This document shows, in pieces, positions 49,501 through 61,521 of a stretch of 64,000 bases of DNA; position 1 is the stretch's first letter, and every line of letters starts with the position of its first letter. Source of the DNA: Corythoichthys intestinalis (lineage: Eukaryota; Chordata; Actinopteri; Syngnathiformes; Syngnathidae). The position numbers were made by a program, and so were the translations under genes. The stretch spans positions 19,782,501-19,846,500 of the forward strand of contig NC_080405.1 of the NCBI RefSeq assembly GCF_030265065.1, in the 5' to 3' direction. The notes below the pieces were generated by a model. It was not told where the DNA came from. It did not search any database and was given only the letters and a program-made list of their open reading frames with translations.

Positions 49501-52500
49501 GCCATTAAGTGTCATCTGGCAAATTATGTCTCTAACTCTATTTAAGTCCAGCTCGGATCTCAAAAGTGAGACATTTTCTGGATGGCACAAAATGACGTCT
49601 GTCACAAGCATTCATTAAAGCTCATGGCAGTGTCATGTCATAAGTATGATGGTCTTATGACAGTCTTATGGCGCCACTGTCAAAAAAAGTGTTACCAAAT
49701 ATCATAACTAGCAATTAATGAAACGACAGAAACGGTATCTGAAGAAATAATTAGCACAGAACATGAATTATAATTGTTATTTACATCTGTAGCGCTGCAA
49801 TGCATGCTAGGAAGCATGTTGGACAACAACAGTGTTGACAGCAGGTGGCAGCAGAGGTTGATTGTCTCCCTCAAGGGAGCAGTGATGACCAAATGAAGTT
49901 TTTTGAAGCATTGAAGCTTTGCAGCCAATTGGTTCGAAGCTTCATGGTGATTCATTTGGTCTTGTGACAGACTTATGACGTGGCTGTCAAATAAAGTGTG
50001 ACCGGTTAATACCTTTTGGTGTAAATATCCCATAATACAGTGAGGAAAGCTGGGATTTATATTCTGGTGCGTCTAATCTATGAACAAATGCCTTTTCGTG
50101 TCAAATTTGATGGGTGGCGGCTTATAGTCAGGTGCGCCTTATAGTCCGAAATTTACGGTATTTATTTTTATTTTGCCTCAATACTCCATCGTAAATGGAG
50201 ACCGTCACGTTTCGAAATACTTCATTAGCCTGGCTAATGAATTTGATTATTTTTTATTTAAATAATTGTTTTTGTTTTTCAGTCACAAGTTAAATTTAAC
50301 ATTCATTTCGCAGCAGTGGAGTCCCACTTACACACTGTGACCTTGATGTATAAGCTAATTAAATATTTTAAATAGATATTTGTTATGGCTCTTTTTAGAA
50401 AAAATAAATGTTGAAAAATTCTCATTAGTCATGATATGAAGCAGTTTCCCCGCGGCACAACATGTGGGGCTTTTCGACTTCGATGCGGCCCACCCCCACC
50501 ACGGCTTCAAAAGCATTTAAATGTTTTTGTACTCTTCTGTTTTTTTTTTTTGTTTTTTTTTTTGGTAGGTGCGTCTTCTGCTGGAGCTTTATCGTCTTCA
50601 AGGAAACATAACGAGGGTGAAGATTAATGAGCTGAAGCCGTTGAAGCCTCGATATGAGGTCCCAGACGTGCTCATCCAAGAGCCCCCTACAGAGCCGTAA
50701 GTGTCTTGCGGGTGGTTGCCTCTTGTACATAGTGGGTGATTTTGGCTTGTAGAGATGTTACATGCGAATTCCTGATGTGTGTCTATATTTATGTCTTGTT
50801 TCCACATTAGGTACATTTCAATTGTCCTTGTTTTAGCTTTCTTGATCCCAATCAAATAAACTCTCCTAATATTGGCATTGCCTTGTTTTTCCCCAGCCTG
50901 TCTCTCTTGTCTCAGGATGAGAACGGAGTGGTTCTGTCTCTGGGTGCAGAGTCTCAGAGGGTGATTGTCAGTGCGCGGCCCTTTCGATTGGACATTATGG
51001 AGGGGCGAGATGTGTTGCTGTCGCTAAACTCGCGGGGCCTCTTGGCGTTTGAGCACTTAAGGCTACGCAAGGACACGTGAGGGACCATGCTTACATATAT
51101 ACACACATACACACACTCTTTTTATTTTAATTTATAAACTACACTCATCCTCTCTCAGTGAATTTTTGAGAATTGTCTGACTCGTTCTGTCCTCTTTTCC
51201 TATCGCCCCAGTTTCTCCTATTTAATAACTAGCAAATTTGCTAGTGTGTGGAATAATGTCAAGGGTGTATTCTCTAGGTAAAGACTTTCAAAATGTTGTG
51301 TATTATATTCATTGTACTAATGCTTTAGATGGGGAGATTATTTGAACACATTTCAAACTCATATGGCAATGAGTGCGGTGTGTTTGCTAGTCATTAATGT
51401 AATTCATATATAAAATGCTTTTCCTTTATTGGACTTGGAGGTAGATTTGTGTCTTTATTATTCAACCAAATAAAAAGTTGCTTCAACCAAATAAAAAGTT
51501 GCTTCAATCAAAATGTATATTTTCAATTGAAGAAAAAGTCACTTCAATAAAAAAAAAAAATGTTTGAATGCAAAAATAAATTTGAAACTGGAAATGTATT
51601 TGAAAACTATTTTTCTTTGATTAAATTTTTTTTTTGATTGAAGTAATGTAATTTTGCGTTTGGACCACATTTTGCCTTGGACATTTGCGTCTTTATTATT
51701 CAATCAAAAAATAAGTTGCTTCAAACAAAAAATATATATATTTTCAAAAGGAAAATCACTTCAATCAAAAATTTGAAAAGAAAAAAAAAAATCAATCGTA
51801 GTAAAAAAGGTTTGAATGTGAAAAAATATTTGAGACTCAGAAATTCGCATTTGAACACTTCATTTTTCATTGAAACTTTTCTTTGATTGAAGCAATCCTT
51901 TTTGTGTTTGAGCCATATTATGGGTAGGACATTTGTGTCTAAATCATTCAATCCCATTAAAAGTTGCTATTCAATCAAAAAAACTATTTTTAATCAAAGA
52001 AAAAAATCATTTGCAAAACATATTTTAAAAAATATTTTATTTGAAATATATGTATTTTTTTATTGAAGTGTCACTTTTTTGAAAAGCAAAAAGTTTTAAA
52101 CTGTTTTTTTTTTTTTTTTAAGTGGAAAAGGTTTTGAAGGCACTTTTTTTCGATTGAATCATGTTGACCCAAAGATTCAACGTCCATGCTACTTCCGACA
52201 TGTTTGAGTGGCAGGTGACTACGCCAATGGCATAAAAGTTTCAAGCAAGAATAATGGCAACCAGGGCTCCATCCAGCCATCGGACTCTGCTAGAGTCCAA
52301 GCCAAAAATAGGGCACCAGTATGGGGGTGTGACATCGGCATCTCACCGGAGTACCCGCGACGGTACGTTGCCCTGTCGCGGCACATTAATCACATTAAGC
52401 AGCAGGGCACCGTACCATCGTTGGCACTCCGGTGAGATGCAGATGTCACACCCCCGTACCGGTGCCCTATTTTTGCCTTGGACTGGAGCAGAGTCCGATG

Positions 52501-53523
52501 GCTGGATGGAGCCCTGGTGGCAATTATTCTTGCTTCATCCTTCTATGCCATTGGCGTAGTCACCTGCCACTCAAACATGTCGGAAGTAGCGTTGAAGTTG
52601 AATCTTTGTGTCAAAATGATTCAATCGGAAAAAAGTGCGTTCAAAACTTTTTCCACTTAAAAAAAACGTGTGTTCAAAACTTTTTCCACTTGGGGAAAAA
52701 AAAAAAGTTTAAAACGTTTTGCTTTTCAAAAAAAGTGACACTTCGGTAAAAAATATAAATATTTCAAATTTAAAAAAAATAATAAAAAAAAAATATATTT
52801 TTGCAAATGATTTTTTTCTTTGATTAAAAAGTTTTTTGATTGAAGCAACTTTTATTGGGATTGAATGATTTAGACACAAATGCCATAGTATGGCTCAAGC
52901 ACAAAAAGGATTGCTTCAATCAAAGAAAAGTTTCAATGAAAAATGAAGTGTTCAAATGCGAATTTCTGAGTCTCAAATATTTTTTCACATTCAAACCTTT
53001 TTTTCTATGATCTTTTTTAAATTTTTGATTGAAGTGATTTTTCTTTTGAAAATATATATTTTTTTGTTTGAAGCAACTTATTTTTTGATTGAATAATGGA
53101 CACAAATGTCCAAGCCAAAATGTGGCCCAAACGCAAAATTACATCAATCAAAGTTGTTTCAATCAAAAAAAAAAAAATGACTTAAAAAAAAAAAAAATCA
53201 AAGAAAAATAGTTTTGGAATACATTTTTTTGAGTTTCGAATTTATTTTTGCATTCAAACATTTTTTTGATTGAGGTGACTTTTTCTCCGATTGAAAATAC
53301 AGTATATAGTTTGATTGAAGCAACTTTTTATTTGATTGAATGATAAAGACACAAATCTACCTCCATAGACTTGGGGAAAATTAGCAGTTCTGTACATTGT
53401 GCCAGATGTATTTCAGGGTGTAGGTATGGCTGGGTAGCTAACTGCTCACTGTATTGATGTAGATGAAGGTGCTGATGTTCTAATAAAGTATAGCGGTTGT
53501 GGGAGGGACCTATGCCTGGCAAG

Positions 53524-53554
<31 letters not shown>

Positions 53555-56500
53555 ACAAATAACTATTCAGTACTACATAGTTCTATGCACAGTGTCAGCA
53601 GTTGTCCTACAACGTAACTAGACATTTAACTGAAGGAAGTAAACTTGCCTAAGCTCGTTAATTTTCTTGACTAGCCAGTTAGTCATGTTGACAGATTTGT
53701 CCTTTTGATTCCTTTATTAACAAAATCAATGACGATAGCACACGTTTAAGCCAAATCAAACATAAAATGCATACATTATATAAATGATTAAAGTGGGGGG
53801 GGGCAAGGAAAAAAGATCTCTTGGTAACGGATTAACAAGCAGGGATTTAGGTGGCCGTTGTCCATGTCACGTACCCCAAACCCATGCAGCTTTGATAAAA
53901 TGCAAGTGAATATCACTGCTAAGATTATTCCAAAATAGCACTTCTTTGTAAGTGGAAACAAAAATATCATCTTGCTTGCTTGGCTTTATAAAATGCATTA
54001 GTCTAGAATGAACACACTGCCGAGATGGACATGTTTCTTTTATCCCACCTGTATTGCACTCTGCCCCTGCAGCATTTGCATCTCCTTTTGATGATGAATT
54101 AGCATAAGTATCACCTGCATGCATGCTGGCTGCTGCAGATTGAGGAATGGCCGCAACTCAATGTGGCAAGACTTTTTCAAGAGGGGGGTTTTAAAAAAAT
54201 AGAATATTTTTACATTTCCCTTAATGAAATCTCAACATATTAAGTGTCATTCGAGGGACTTGCAGGCTATTTTTGAGGTTTTGTTGTAGCGCTCGTTGTC
54301 TCTTTGAGTATGGTGCCAGTTGTCATCCTCTGTGTCACCCTTTACCTACAGGTTACTTGCTCTTTAATACCCTCAAAACAATATGTCCTTTCCAAAGATA
54401 CATCTTTTTTTTTTTTTTTCCCCCATATCCTCTTTCATGCTGTTTTTTAATCTTGCGCCATGGAGCAGACAGGCAGACCAAGAAGCTGAGGACTCAGATC
54501 CGGAAAATGAGGTCCTACTCATTTACATTCAATTGTACTGTACATGCTGTGATTGCCTCCGAGGAAAATTCTTTTAATCATATTTCACTTCTTTCTGCTC
54601 TTGCCTTACAGGCTATATTGGAAGAGAAAGATGAAGACGGGATGTGGGATGAAATGTTTAAATCATTCTCAGACAGCAAGCCAAATGGTAATTCCTAAAA
54701 TCGGTTCTGTCTGCTGCTACAGTTTTGGATTTTTTGGATCAGTTTCTTAATTTAATTTTCTGAATAGTGGTGGCCTTTGCCTATTTATGTGCTTTGGGAT
54801 TTGGGCTACATTGTGAAGCACTTTGTCCGCTAGTTCTTGAGTCATGTTAAATACAGAATCCTGCGTTCCTGTCATACTTCTAATTTGGTTACTCTTGTGT
54901 CACAGGCCCAACTTCCGTCGGGCTGGACTTTTCATTGCCTGGGGTTGAGCATGTCTATGGCATCCCGGAACACGCAGACTCTCTCCGGCTTAAAACTACA
55001 GAGTAAGTAGCAAACAAAATTTTGATGAATTTGCCTGGAGTTACTTGGGTCAAAAAATGCTTGTTAAGTGTGGTACTTTTTGCCAGAGCTACATATATTT
55101 GATGTGTCCTCATCTCAGGAATGGGGATCCATATCGTCTGTATAATCTGGATGTGTTCCAATATGAGCTGCATAACCCTATGGCACTTTATGGGTCTGTA
55201 CCTGTCATGTTGGCCCACAATGCTCAACGGACAATAGGAATGTTTTGGCTCAATGCTGCTGAAACGTGGGTAGACATTAGCTCCAACACTGCAGGGAAGG
55301 TTTGTGCTTTCTTCCATGTATAATTTCATTATTTTACTAACGTTTCGGTTTCAATATGCTACCAGCCAATTTAACCTTCCACATTTACTTGGTTCTCTTC
55401 AGACTGTGTTTGGAAAAATGCTGGATTACGTGCAGGGCTCCAGTGAGACACCACAGACAGATGTGCGTTGGTTCTCAGAAAGTGGCATAATTGATGTTTT
55501 CATTATGCTTGGCCCCACACCAAAAGATGTCTTTTCACAGTATGCCTCCCTGACAGGTAGGATGATGAGCTTTAATATTCACTTTTGTGTGTTTTTAATG
55601 GCCGATAATAGCGGAGTAGTTGTCTGTAGATCCCATTTCATATCCTGACTGGCTTTCTCAATGTTTTATAACTTCGTCAGGCACCCAGGCCTTCCCTCCT
55701 CTGGCCGCAGTGGCCTACCACCAGTGCCGCTGGAACTACAATGATCAAGAAGACATTAAGACTGTGGATGCAGGCTTTGATGAGCATGATATTCCCTATG
55801 ATTTCATCTGGCTTGATATTGAGCACACAGATGGAAAACGCTATTTTACCTGGGATTCGAGCAAATTTCCCACACCCAAGGAAATGCTTCAGGGACTCAT
55901 GGATAAGAAGCGCAAGGTAAAGATGTTTGGCCTTGCAAGACGATCTGCTAAATTATTCTGCCAAAAACCATCAGACAACCAATTTACAACTAGCTTATTT
56001 TTCAAAATATAATTCACACCTGAGTTGAGTATAAGTCGCACCAGCCAAAGAAGGCACAGTGAAGAGAAAAAAAAACCATGTCCTACTGGGGTATAAGCCA
56101 CATTTTGGCGGGAATTTTTCATTTATTTATTAGAAACCTTTAAAAAAAACATGTGAAAATAGTAATACTAAAATGGAGAATGACAGGCTATATAGGCATC
56201 TGTTAACGGAACATCAACAGTTTTTGGGATAACTATAGCCTAACAATAAACAAAGCTGTCTGTTGCTGGTTAGAGTGGGGAAAAAAATTTAAAAACATAA
56301 CATGTCGCACTTCACTGCAAATCGCAGGCCCAGCCAAACTACTGTTTCTATTTTGGGGATTTTTCTTTCTTTCTACATATATCATGTTCAGGCCCAGAAC
56401 TATAAAATAAGTGCCATGGTCTTGCATTAGACCCCAGGCATCCCAAGGCATTATTGAATCCAAACAGATTTTTTATACCGAATAAGAATTTCCCCTTCTT

Positions 56501-59500
56501 TTTTATAATAGATGGTAACCATTGTAGACCCTCATATAAAAGTGGACAGCAGCTACAAGATCCATAATGAAATCAAGTCGCAAGGCTTCTACACAAAGAC
56601 TAAAGATGGCAGCGATTATGAGGGCTGGTGTTGGCCAGGTAAGACACAATATAGAAATAGTTTGAAATTGAAAATGAGCTTGTAGTACACAAAATGTTTG
56701 ATGTGGATTCATCAGAAAATTACATCCTGTTTCTTTTTGTGGATTTAAATGATGTTAGGCAGTGCCGGCTATCCAGACTTCAGCCGTGCAGACATGAGAG
56801 CTTGGTGGGCCAGTATGTTTGCCTTCGACCAGTATGAGGTGAGACTCATGGTTGCTAATGTGAAGTTAATTAATTCTGTTTTGTTTAGGTTGATGGTACA
56901 TGTTTAACTGGGAGTGGTCATAAGCAGTTCAAAGCCCATTTTTTGGTAGAATAGTTCACCTTTTGTCAAACAGTTTTTATGCAATACGTTAATGTTCTCA
57001 CTTACTGTTTACTTGCAAGACCGAGCAAAAAATGGCCAAGCGACTGCTTTACCAGTCAGGTCACTTGTAGTAAGCAATGGTACAGCTTTAGATTCAGTAT
57101 AAGAGTTTATTGATTGACTGTGGCGGGTCTTCAAATAGCCCACCATTTCTGAACCACTTTTGCTCTCCAGGGAACGATGGAGAACTTGTACACATGGAAT
57201 GACATGAACGAACCTTCAGTGTTCAACGGGCCCGAGATCACCATGCACAAGGACTCAAAGCATGGAGACTGGGAGCACCGTGACTTGCACAACCTTTATG
57301 CCTTTTATGTGGTGAGTGCAGCGTTAACGTTCGGACATGACCTTATAGATCATCTGCTTTGTGAAAAGTGCTTTGCTTGGATTTGATTTGTTTTCCTAAT
57401 TGCTGTGTTTGTTGTAGCAAATGGCCACAGCAGAGGGCCTGGTTCAGAGATCAGGTGGGGTTGAAAGACCTTTTGTCTTGACTAGGGGCTTCTTTGCTGG
57501 ATCACAGCGCTATGGTGAGCCTTCAAACTTACAATGGCAGCATGACTAAGCATTCTAAGGGTTTTTGTGCTTCTTTAGGCGCTGTGTGGACTGGTGATAA
57601 TGCTGCTGAATGGGGCCACCTTAAAATTTCTATTCCCATGTGTTTGAGTATGGGCCTAGTTGGAATAGCTTTTTGTGGTGGTATGTACCTCTGTCCACTG
57701 ACATCTTCTAAAGATATTTCTCAACACTTAAGTCGCCCCAATGAAAGGCACACGTCAACACACAAATACTCCAGTGTGTGGGGTGTGAGTTCAATGGCCG
57801 AATATATATTTTTTGCTCATTGAGTTCAAATATGCCATCAGTTTTATTTTTCTCATTATGATTAGTTTTAATGCAATCAGCATCTTTGATATTCTTAAAA
57901 TAAATGTATTTTATACAGCTTCTTCATATATTTTCATCCAGTACCTGTTTATGATGACTAATCCCTGTATTGTTTTTGTTCGGGTCAAAATTCAATAGTT
58001 AATATACTGCAAAGGATTAGTATTTTTACGCAGAATTAAATCACATCAAATTTGATCCACTAGCAAAAGCCTTTATTTTTTTGTTTTGGGGTATTTTTTT
58101 GCACATTTGTCACTTAGAATTTTCCAATCCTTTAACAAATTTACAAATTAGACTTGCTGCACATTGACTGCAGCAAGAGTCAAAAGATCTTTAACTTCTC
58201 CCCATCATCTTATTTTATAGCTGATGTTGGGGGCTTCTTCAAGTCTCCTAGCCCAGAGCTGCTGGTGCGTTGGTACCAGACAGGAGCCTACCAGCCCTTC
58301 TTTAGAGCCCACGCCCACTTGGACACGCCTCGTCGGGAGCCATGGCTCTTTGGTCCGGAAAACACCGCTTTGATCCGAGAAGCTGTGCGCCAACGCTATA
58401 GCCTCCTGCCCTATTGGTACCAGCAGTTCTACCACACATATCGCACTGGAAACCCTGTCATGAGGTGAGCATTCAGTCGGGTTTTAATTGTATCCCACCG
58501 AAATACATTATCTTCATAGTTTCATTTGAGTGAACTTGCAGAAATACTTCCCCACATGGTTTTTTTTGTTGTTGTTGTTTTTTAAATCCATTGCGGATTA
58601 ACTGTTTCAAACTGCTGCTGATTTTCTTGTTTCTGTTGCAGACCACTATGGGTGGAATACCCTCAAGATCCAGCTACATTCGCTCTGGAGGATGAGTTCT
58701 TGATTGGTGAGATGAAGTGGCAAAAAATGTTTTGTTGCAGTTCTATTTAATCCCTGCTGAGCGCTATAAGGCTGTGCCCAAAGCACTGAACTCTGGTGTA
58801 CTGTTGGTAGACAATGCCCTCCAACAGTCACTCGAGTTTTATGCAACCCAATTCACATTCGTTAGCCGTTTGACTGCATCGTGTAAGTTCTTTCAAGTGA
58901 AAAACTAATATAGGCCTTCAATTTTGTCCTTATTTTGGCATTCAATTTATAAATCGGTTGCAATTTTAAAATATTTTCCATATCAAACCTGAAAGCTCAG
59001 TCATACCTGCTCTGCTGCAGGTAGAGACTTGTTGGTGCATCCAGTCACTGAGGAGGGAGCCACTGGTGTAACTGCATACCTGCCAGGAAAAGATGAGGTA
59101 CAACAAAACAATTCAGTTTATTTATTTATTTTTTAATGCCCTCATACAATCTTTATTGACTTGGTGGTGCAAGTCATGATGAAATAACTGTTGTGTACTC
59201 CTCAGTTGTGGTTTGATGTCCACACATTCCAAAAGCACGATGGTGGCCAGAACCTTTACATTCCAGTCACTATGAGCTCTGTAAGGCGCACACACACACC
59301 CATACTATGCTACTGTGTAACCTTTATACTTGAAATCACTAAGTGTTTTCTGTTGTACTACAAGATCCCAGTTTTCCAGCGTGGTGGCTCCATTATTCCC
59401 AGAAAACTTCGAGTCCGCAGATCTTCCAGCTGTATGGAACAAGACCCCTACACATTGTACGTTGCCCTTAGTCGTCAGGTACGTCAACTCATTAACACAG

Positions 59501-60253
59501 CCAATTCTGCCTGATGCTGACATGACTGTGACGATGAGATATGTTGCATTTCTACAGAGAACTGCAGAAGGAGAACTCTACATCGATGATGGGCACACTT
59601 TCAACTTTGAGAATAAGGAGTTCATTCACAGAAGGCTTTCTTTTGCCAATAACCAACTCTCCTCTGTGTGAGTTTCAGTAAACATAAATCCTATTCAGAT
59701 TTTAATATAAGAAATGTTAAGTTGTTTTTTTAAATTTTACCTGCAGTCAGTTCGAGAAAAATATTTTGCGTGCTTTTTTTCCCCTCAACACTCTACAACA
59801 TAGTTCCCTAAATGGTGAACAGATGGGGTTTCCAATGCGTAATGGGAATTAGATTCTAAATAATACCAGCAAATCTACTGATCATGAAAAATATGCTCAG
59901 AACATTATCCTAGGTAGATTCATTTTAATGAAATTGTCCTGACCCACAGGAACCTTTCCCCTGAGGCCCACTTCTTAACTCACTCCACCATTGAACGCAT
60001 TGTCATACTGGGAGTTAGTAAGCCCAGAAAGGCTACCCTGAGGACCGCGGGTCAGTCCCTCTCTCACATCTGTTTTCACTCACTATTTTGATCAGTCTTT
60101 TTTTTTTTTCTAATCTGTTTCCATTAACCATTGCCTTTTTTAGATGGTCAGACAAGCCAGCTTGAGTTTGACTTCGATGCCGCCACGTCAGTCTTGACGC
60201 TCCGCAAGCCTGGCATGAATGCGGGCACTGACTGGACTGTAATGTTACAGTAA
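46513..60253 (+). CDS. ganab: GANAB, glucosidase II catalytic alpha subunit, complete
   Basis: Glucosidase II trims the two inner glucoses of N-glycans in the ER, gating the calnexin/calreticulin cycle; alpha is the catalytic GH31 subunit and pairs with PRKCSH. Coding exons: 46513-46532, 47592-47693, 47805-47913, 50569-50696, 50897-51076, 54469-54511, 54612-54687, 54906-55002, 55119-55299, 55403-55556, 55681-55916, 56512-56638, 56759-56838, 57171-57311, 57418-57514, 57579-57680, 58221-58464, 58642-58706, 59021-59097, 59206-59280, 59365-59478, 59558-59667, 59950-60050, 60144-60253. Phases agree throughout, giving 922 residues (human about 944). The start is a signal peptide ([13 protein letters not shown]). 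The GH31 nucleophile Asp is in [12 protein letters not shown] and the acid/base Asp in [15 protein letters not shown] and FRAHAHLD are further active-site blocks. A glycosylation sequon NIT is in exon 4. The acidic linker before [12 protein letters not shown] is shorter than in mammals. The 43-bp exon 6 has a weak donor (GTCCTA), so its limits are the least certain. Confidence 0.97.
48222..49304. other. ganab intron 3 with unassigned repeat sequence
   Basis: AGGGTTTTCCCTAAATATAA at 48222 followed by GCGCACCGCCACACC resembles the end of a fish hAT family, but no partner end is found. The rest of the stretch is unassigned. Confidence 0.35.
49305..50158. mobile_element. MITE with 'CTATAAGCCGC' termini
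   Basis: Ends CCGTAATTTCCGGACTATAA and TTATAGTCCGAAATTTACGG are inverted repeats between TA dinucleotides (49303-49304 and 50159-50160). The ends resemble those of the element at 18405-18882. A second element occupies most of its interior. It sits in ganab intron 3. Confidence 0.82.
49408..50002. mobile_element. Nested MITE with partly palindromic structure
   Basis: It starts GGTGACACTTTGACAGT and ends with the inverse-like CTGTCAAATAAAGTGTGACC, flanked by GGTTATA on the left and GGTTAATA on the right. Its left part (49408-49696) is itself a near palindrome: TTATAAGACTGTCATAAGAC recurs inverted near 49645-49690. No coding content. Confidence 0.65.
51437..53364. mobile_element. 1.9-kb fold-back element in ganab intron 5
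   Basis: The left half is the reverse complement of the right half over almost the full 1928 bp. Ends are GGAGGTAGATTTGTGTCTTT and AAAGACACAAATCTACCTCC, with GACTT adjacent on both sides. The outer 700 bp of each arm is built from repeated modules with TTTGATTGAAG / CTTCAATCAAA words, poly-A/T runs and TTTGTGTCTTTATTATTCAA. The inner 200-250 bp of each arm is a different, GC-richer sequence (GTGACTACGCCAATGGCATA; GCATCTCACCGGAG). Only about 40 bp at 52375-52415 is unpaired. No transposase or other ORF fits. A 326-bp relative is at 28570-28895. Confidence 0.85.
53365..54468. other. Remainder of ganab intron 5, no feature except a TA run
   Basis: A TA dinucleotide run occupies about 53528-53554. 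Otherwise the stretch is non-coding, with a T run at 54405-54419 just before the exon 6 acceptor. Confidence 0.45.
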
Positions 60254-61513
60254 CCATGAAGACAGCAGAGAAGGAGCAGTAGGAACAAGTGACTGAAGAG
60301 AAGAGAAATGAGCAACAGGACTCCCCACTGTGTAAACTTGGACATAAATGCACCCAACCAGACATACACATTTCACTCCCATATGTCAAGTACCTGTACT
60401 CACACTATGCTCCTATGTGAACTCAAAGCCTCTATACTCATGTGCCCCTTTTGTGAGGAATGGTATGTAGATATTACAAGTAAAACATCAACTCATATTC
60501 TGAGCCCCATGAGCGGATATAATTGTCATAGCAAATACAAATTATGTTAAACCTCAGCCAAATTTTTCACCTAGCAAGAAGAAAGTAATCCTGTCCCTTG
60601 CCATTTTTATATAATTGGCATTCTTAGCCGCTTCAAAATGAATGAATATAGTATGTAAGGAAGGAATTCTGTTCGCTCTAGTAAGTGATCATGTTGATCA
60701 GCTGCTTTTTTTTTTCTCCCTTAAACCGCTTCTTGGCGATAGGAGTTCTTTAGGCTACTGCACCACTGATCTTTGTGGATCATCCTGTTGACAAGTTAGA
60801 TTTTTTTTTTTTCATGTTTGTATTCACATTGTGTACTGTCAATTTTAATGCACTTCTGGCAACCTTTAGAGTTGTTTCGATTTCCATTTTGAATCCAACA
60901 TTTCCAAATTTTATGGGCCCAATTTTCTTAAATGTAACTCTAAAATGTTTAATCCTTTGTGCTTTTCTGAATTTGACCTTTGATAGGCAGTCCCAACGTC
61001 AGCTGCAGTCCACAAAACTAAATGATCACCGGAATATTGATTTTTGTCCTCTGTTGAAGTGTGTAAATCTGCTTTTGTAATAATTGGTTTTTATGATTGT
61101 AAATGTTGCTGCTTTTTTTCTGGGTGGGGGGATTCAACTTGATACAGTGGAAAGAGAAGTGAAGGAGACTAGCTTTCTACGTTGTCAGACATACTTTAAG
61201 AGATCATGTGACCAAGTGAAAATAAAAATGACCAAATGTGTAAGAAGTCCGTTTTTGGGTTTTGTTGTTGTTGGATTTGGTTTACATTGAATTTGGTTAC
61301 AGCTTGTCTGGATTTGAAAGCAAATTTATTCAACTATAAGCGCCTCAGCTGTATATGCTAGTAGGTCTTCAGATATTTGACTTTGTAGTATTACCAATAA
61401 TACTGTGAAACGTGCAGCAGCATCACCTGTCATTGGCGGCGTACAATGGTGACGTAAAAACGAAGTTACCAAAATGCGTCGCACTTTAGTGACGCAAGCG
61501 GTGGTTCGCTAAC
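60254..61513. other. ganab 3' UTR and ganab-prpf39 intergenic region
   Basis: About 970 bp of probable ganab 3' UTR is followed by less than 300 bp of spacer that should hold the prpf39 promoter. GTGACGTAA near 61449 and GTGACGCAA near 61489 are CRE-half-site-like words. No ORF is supported. Confidence 0.5.
61221..61226 (+). terminator. Candidate ganab polyadenylation signal
   Basis: AATAAA about 970 bp after the stop, followed by a GT/T-rich stretch (TTTTTGGGTTTTGTTGTTGT from 61252) that suits a downstream element. Confidence 0.6.
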
Positions 61514-61521
61514 ATGGCGGC
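61511..61521 (+). promoter_or_regulatory. YY1-type motif over the prpf39 start codon
   Basis: AACATGGCGGC contains the initiator ATG at 61514 and fits the YY1 consensus AANATGGCGGC. Confidence 0.62.

Noticed and set aside
51677-53105. Lys/Asn- and Phe-rich ORFs in the fold-back element
   Set aside because: Produced by the A/T-rich modules in both arms; low complexity and mirrored between strands.
54273-54698. 141-codon ORF across the ganab exon 6-7 region
   Set aside because: It joins intron and exons in one frame, and the exon 6 part is in the wrong frame relative to the phase of exon 5.
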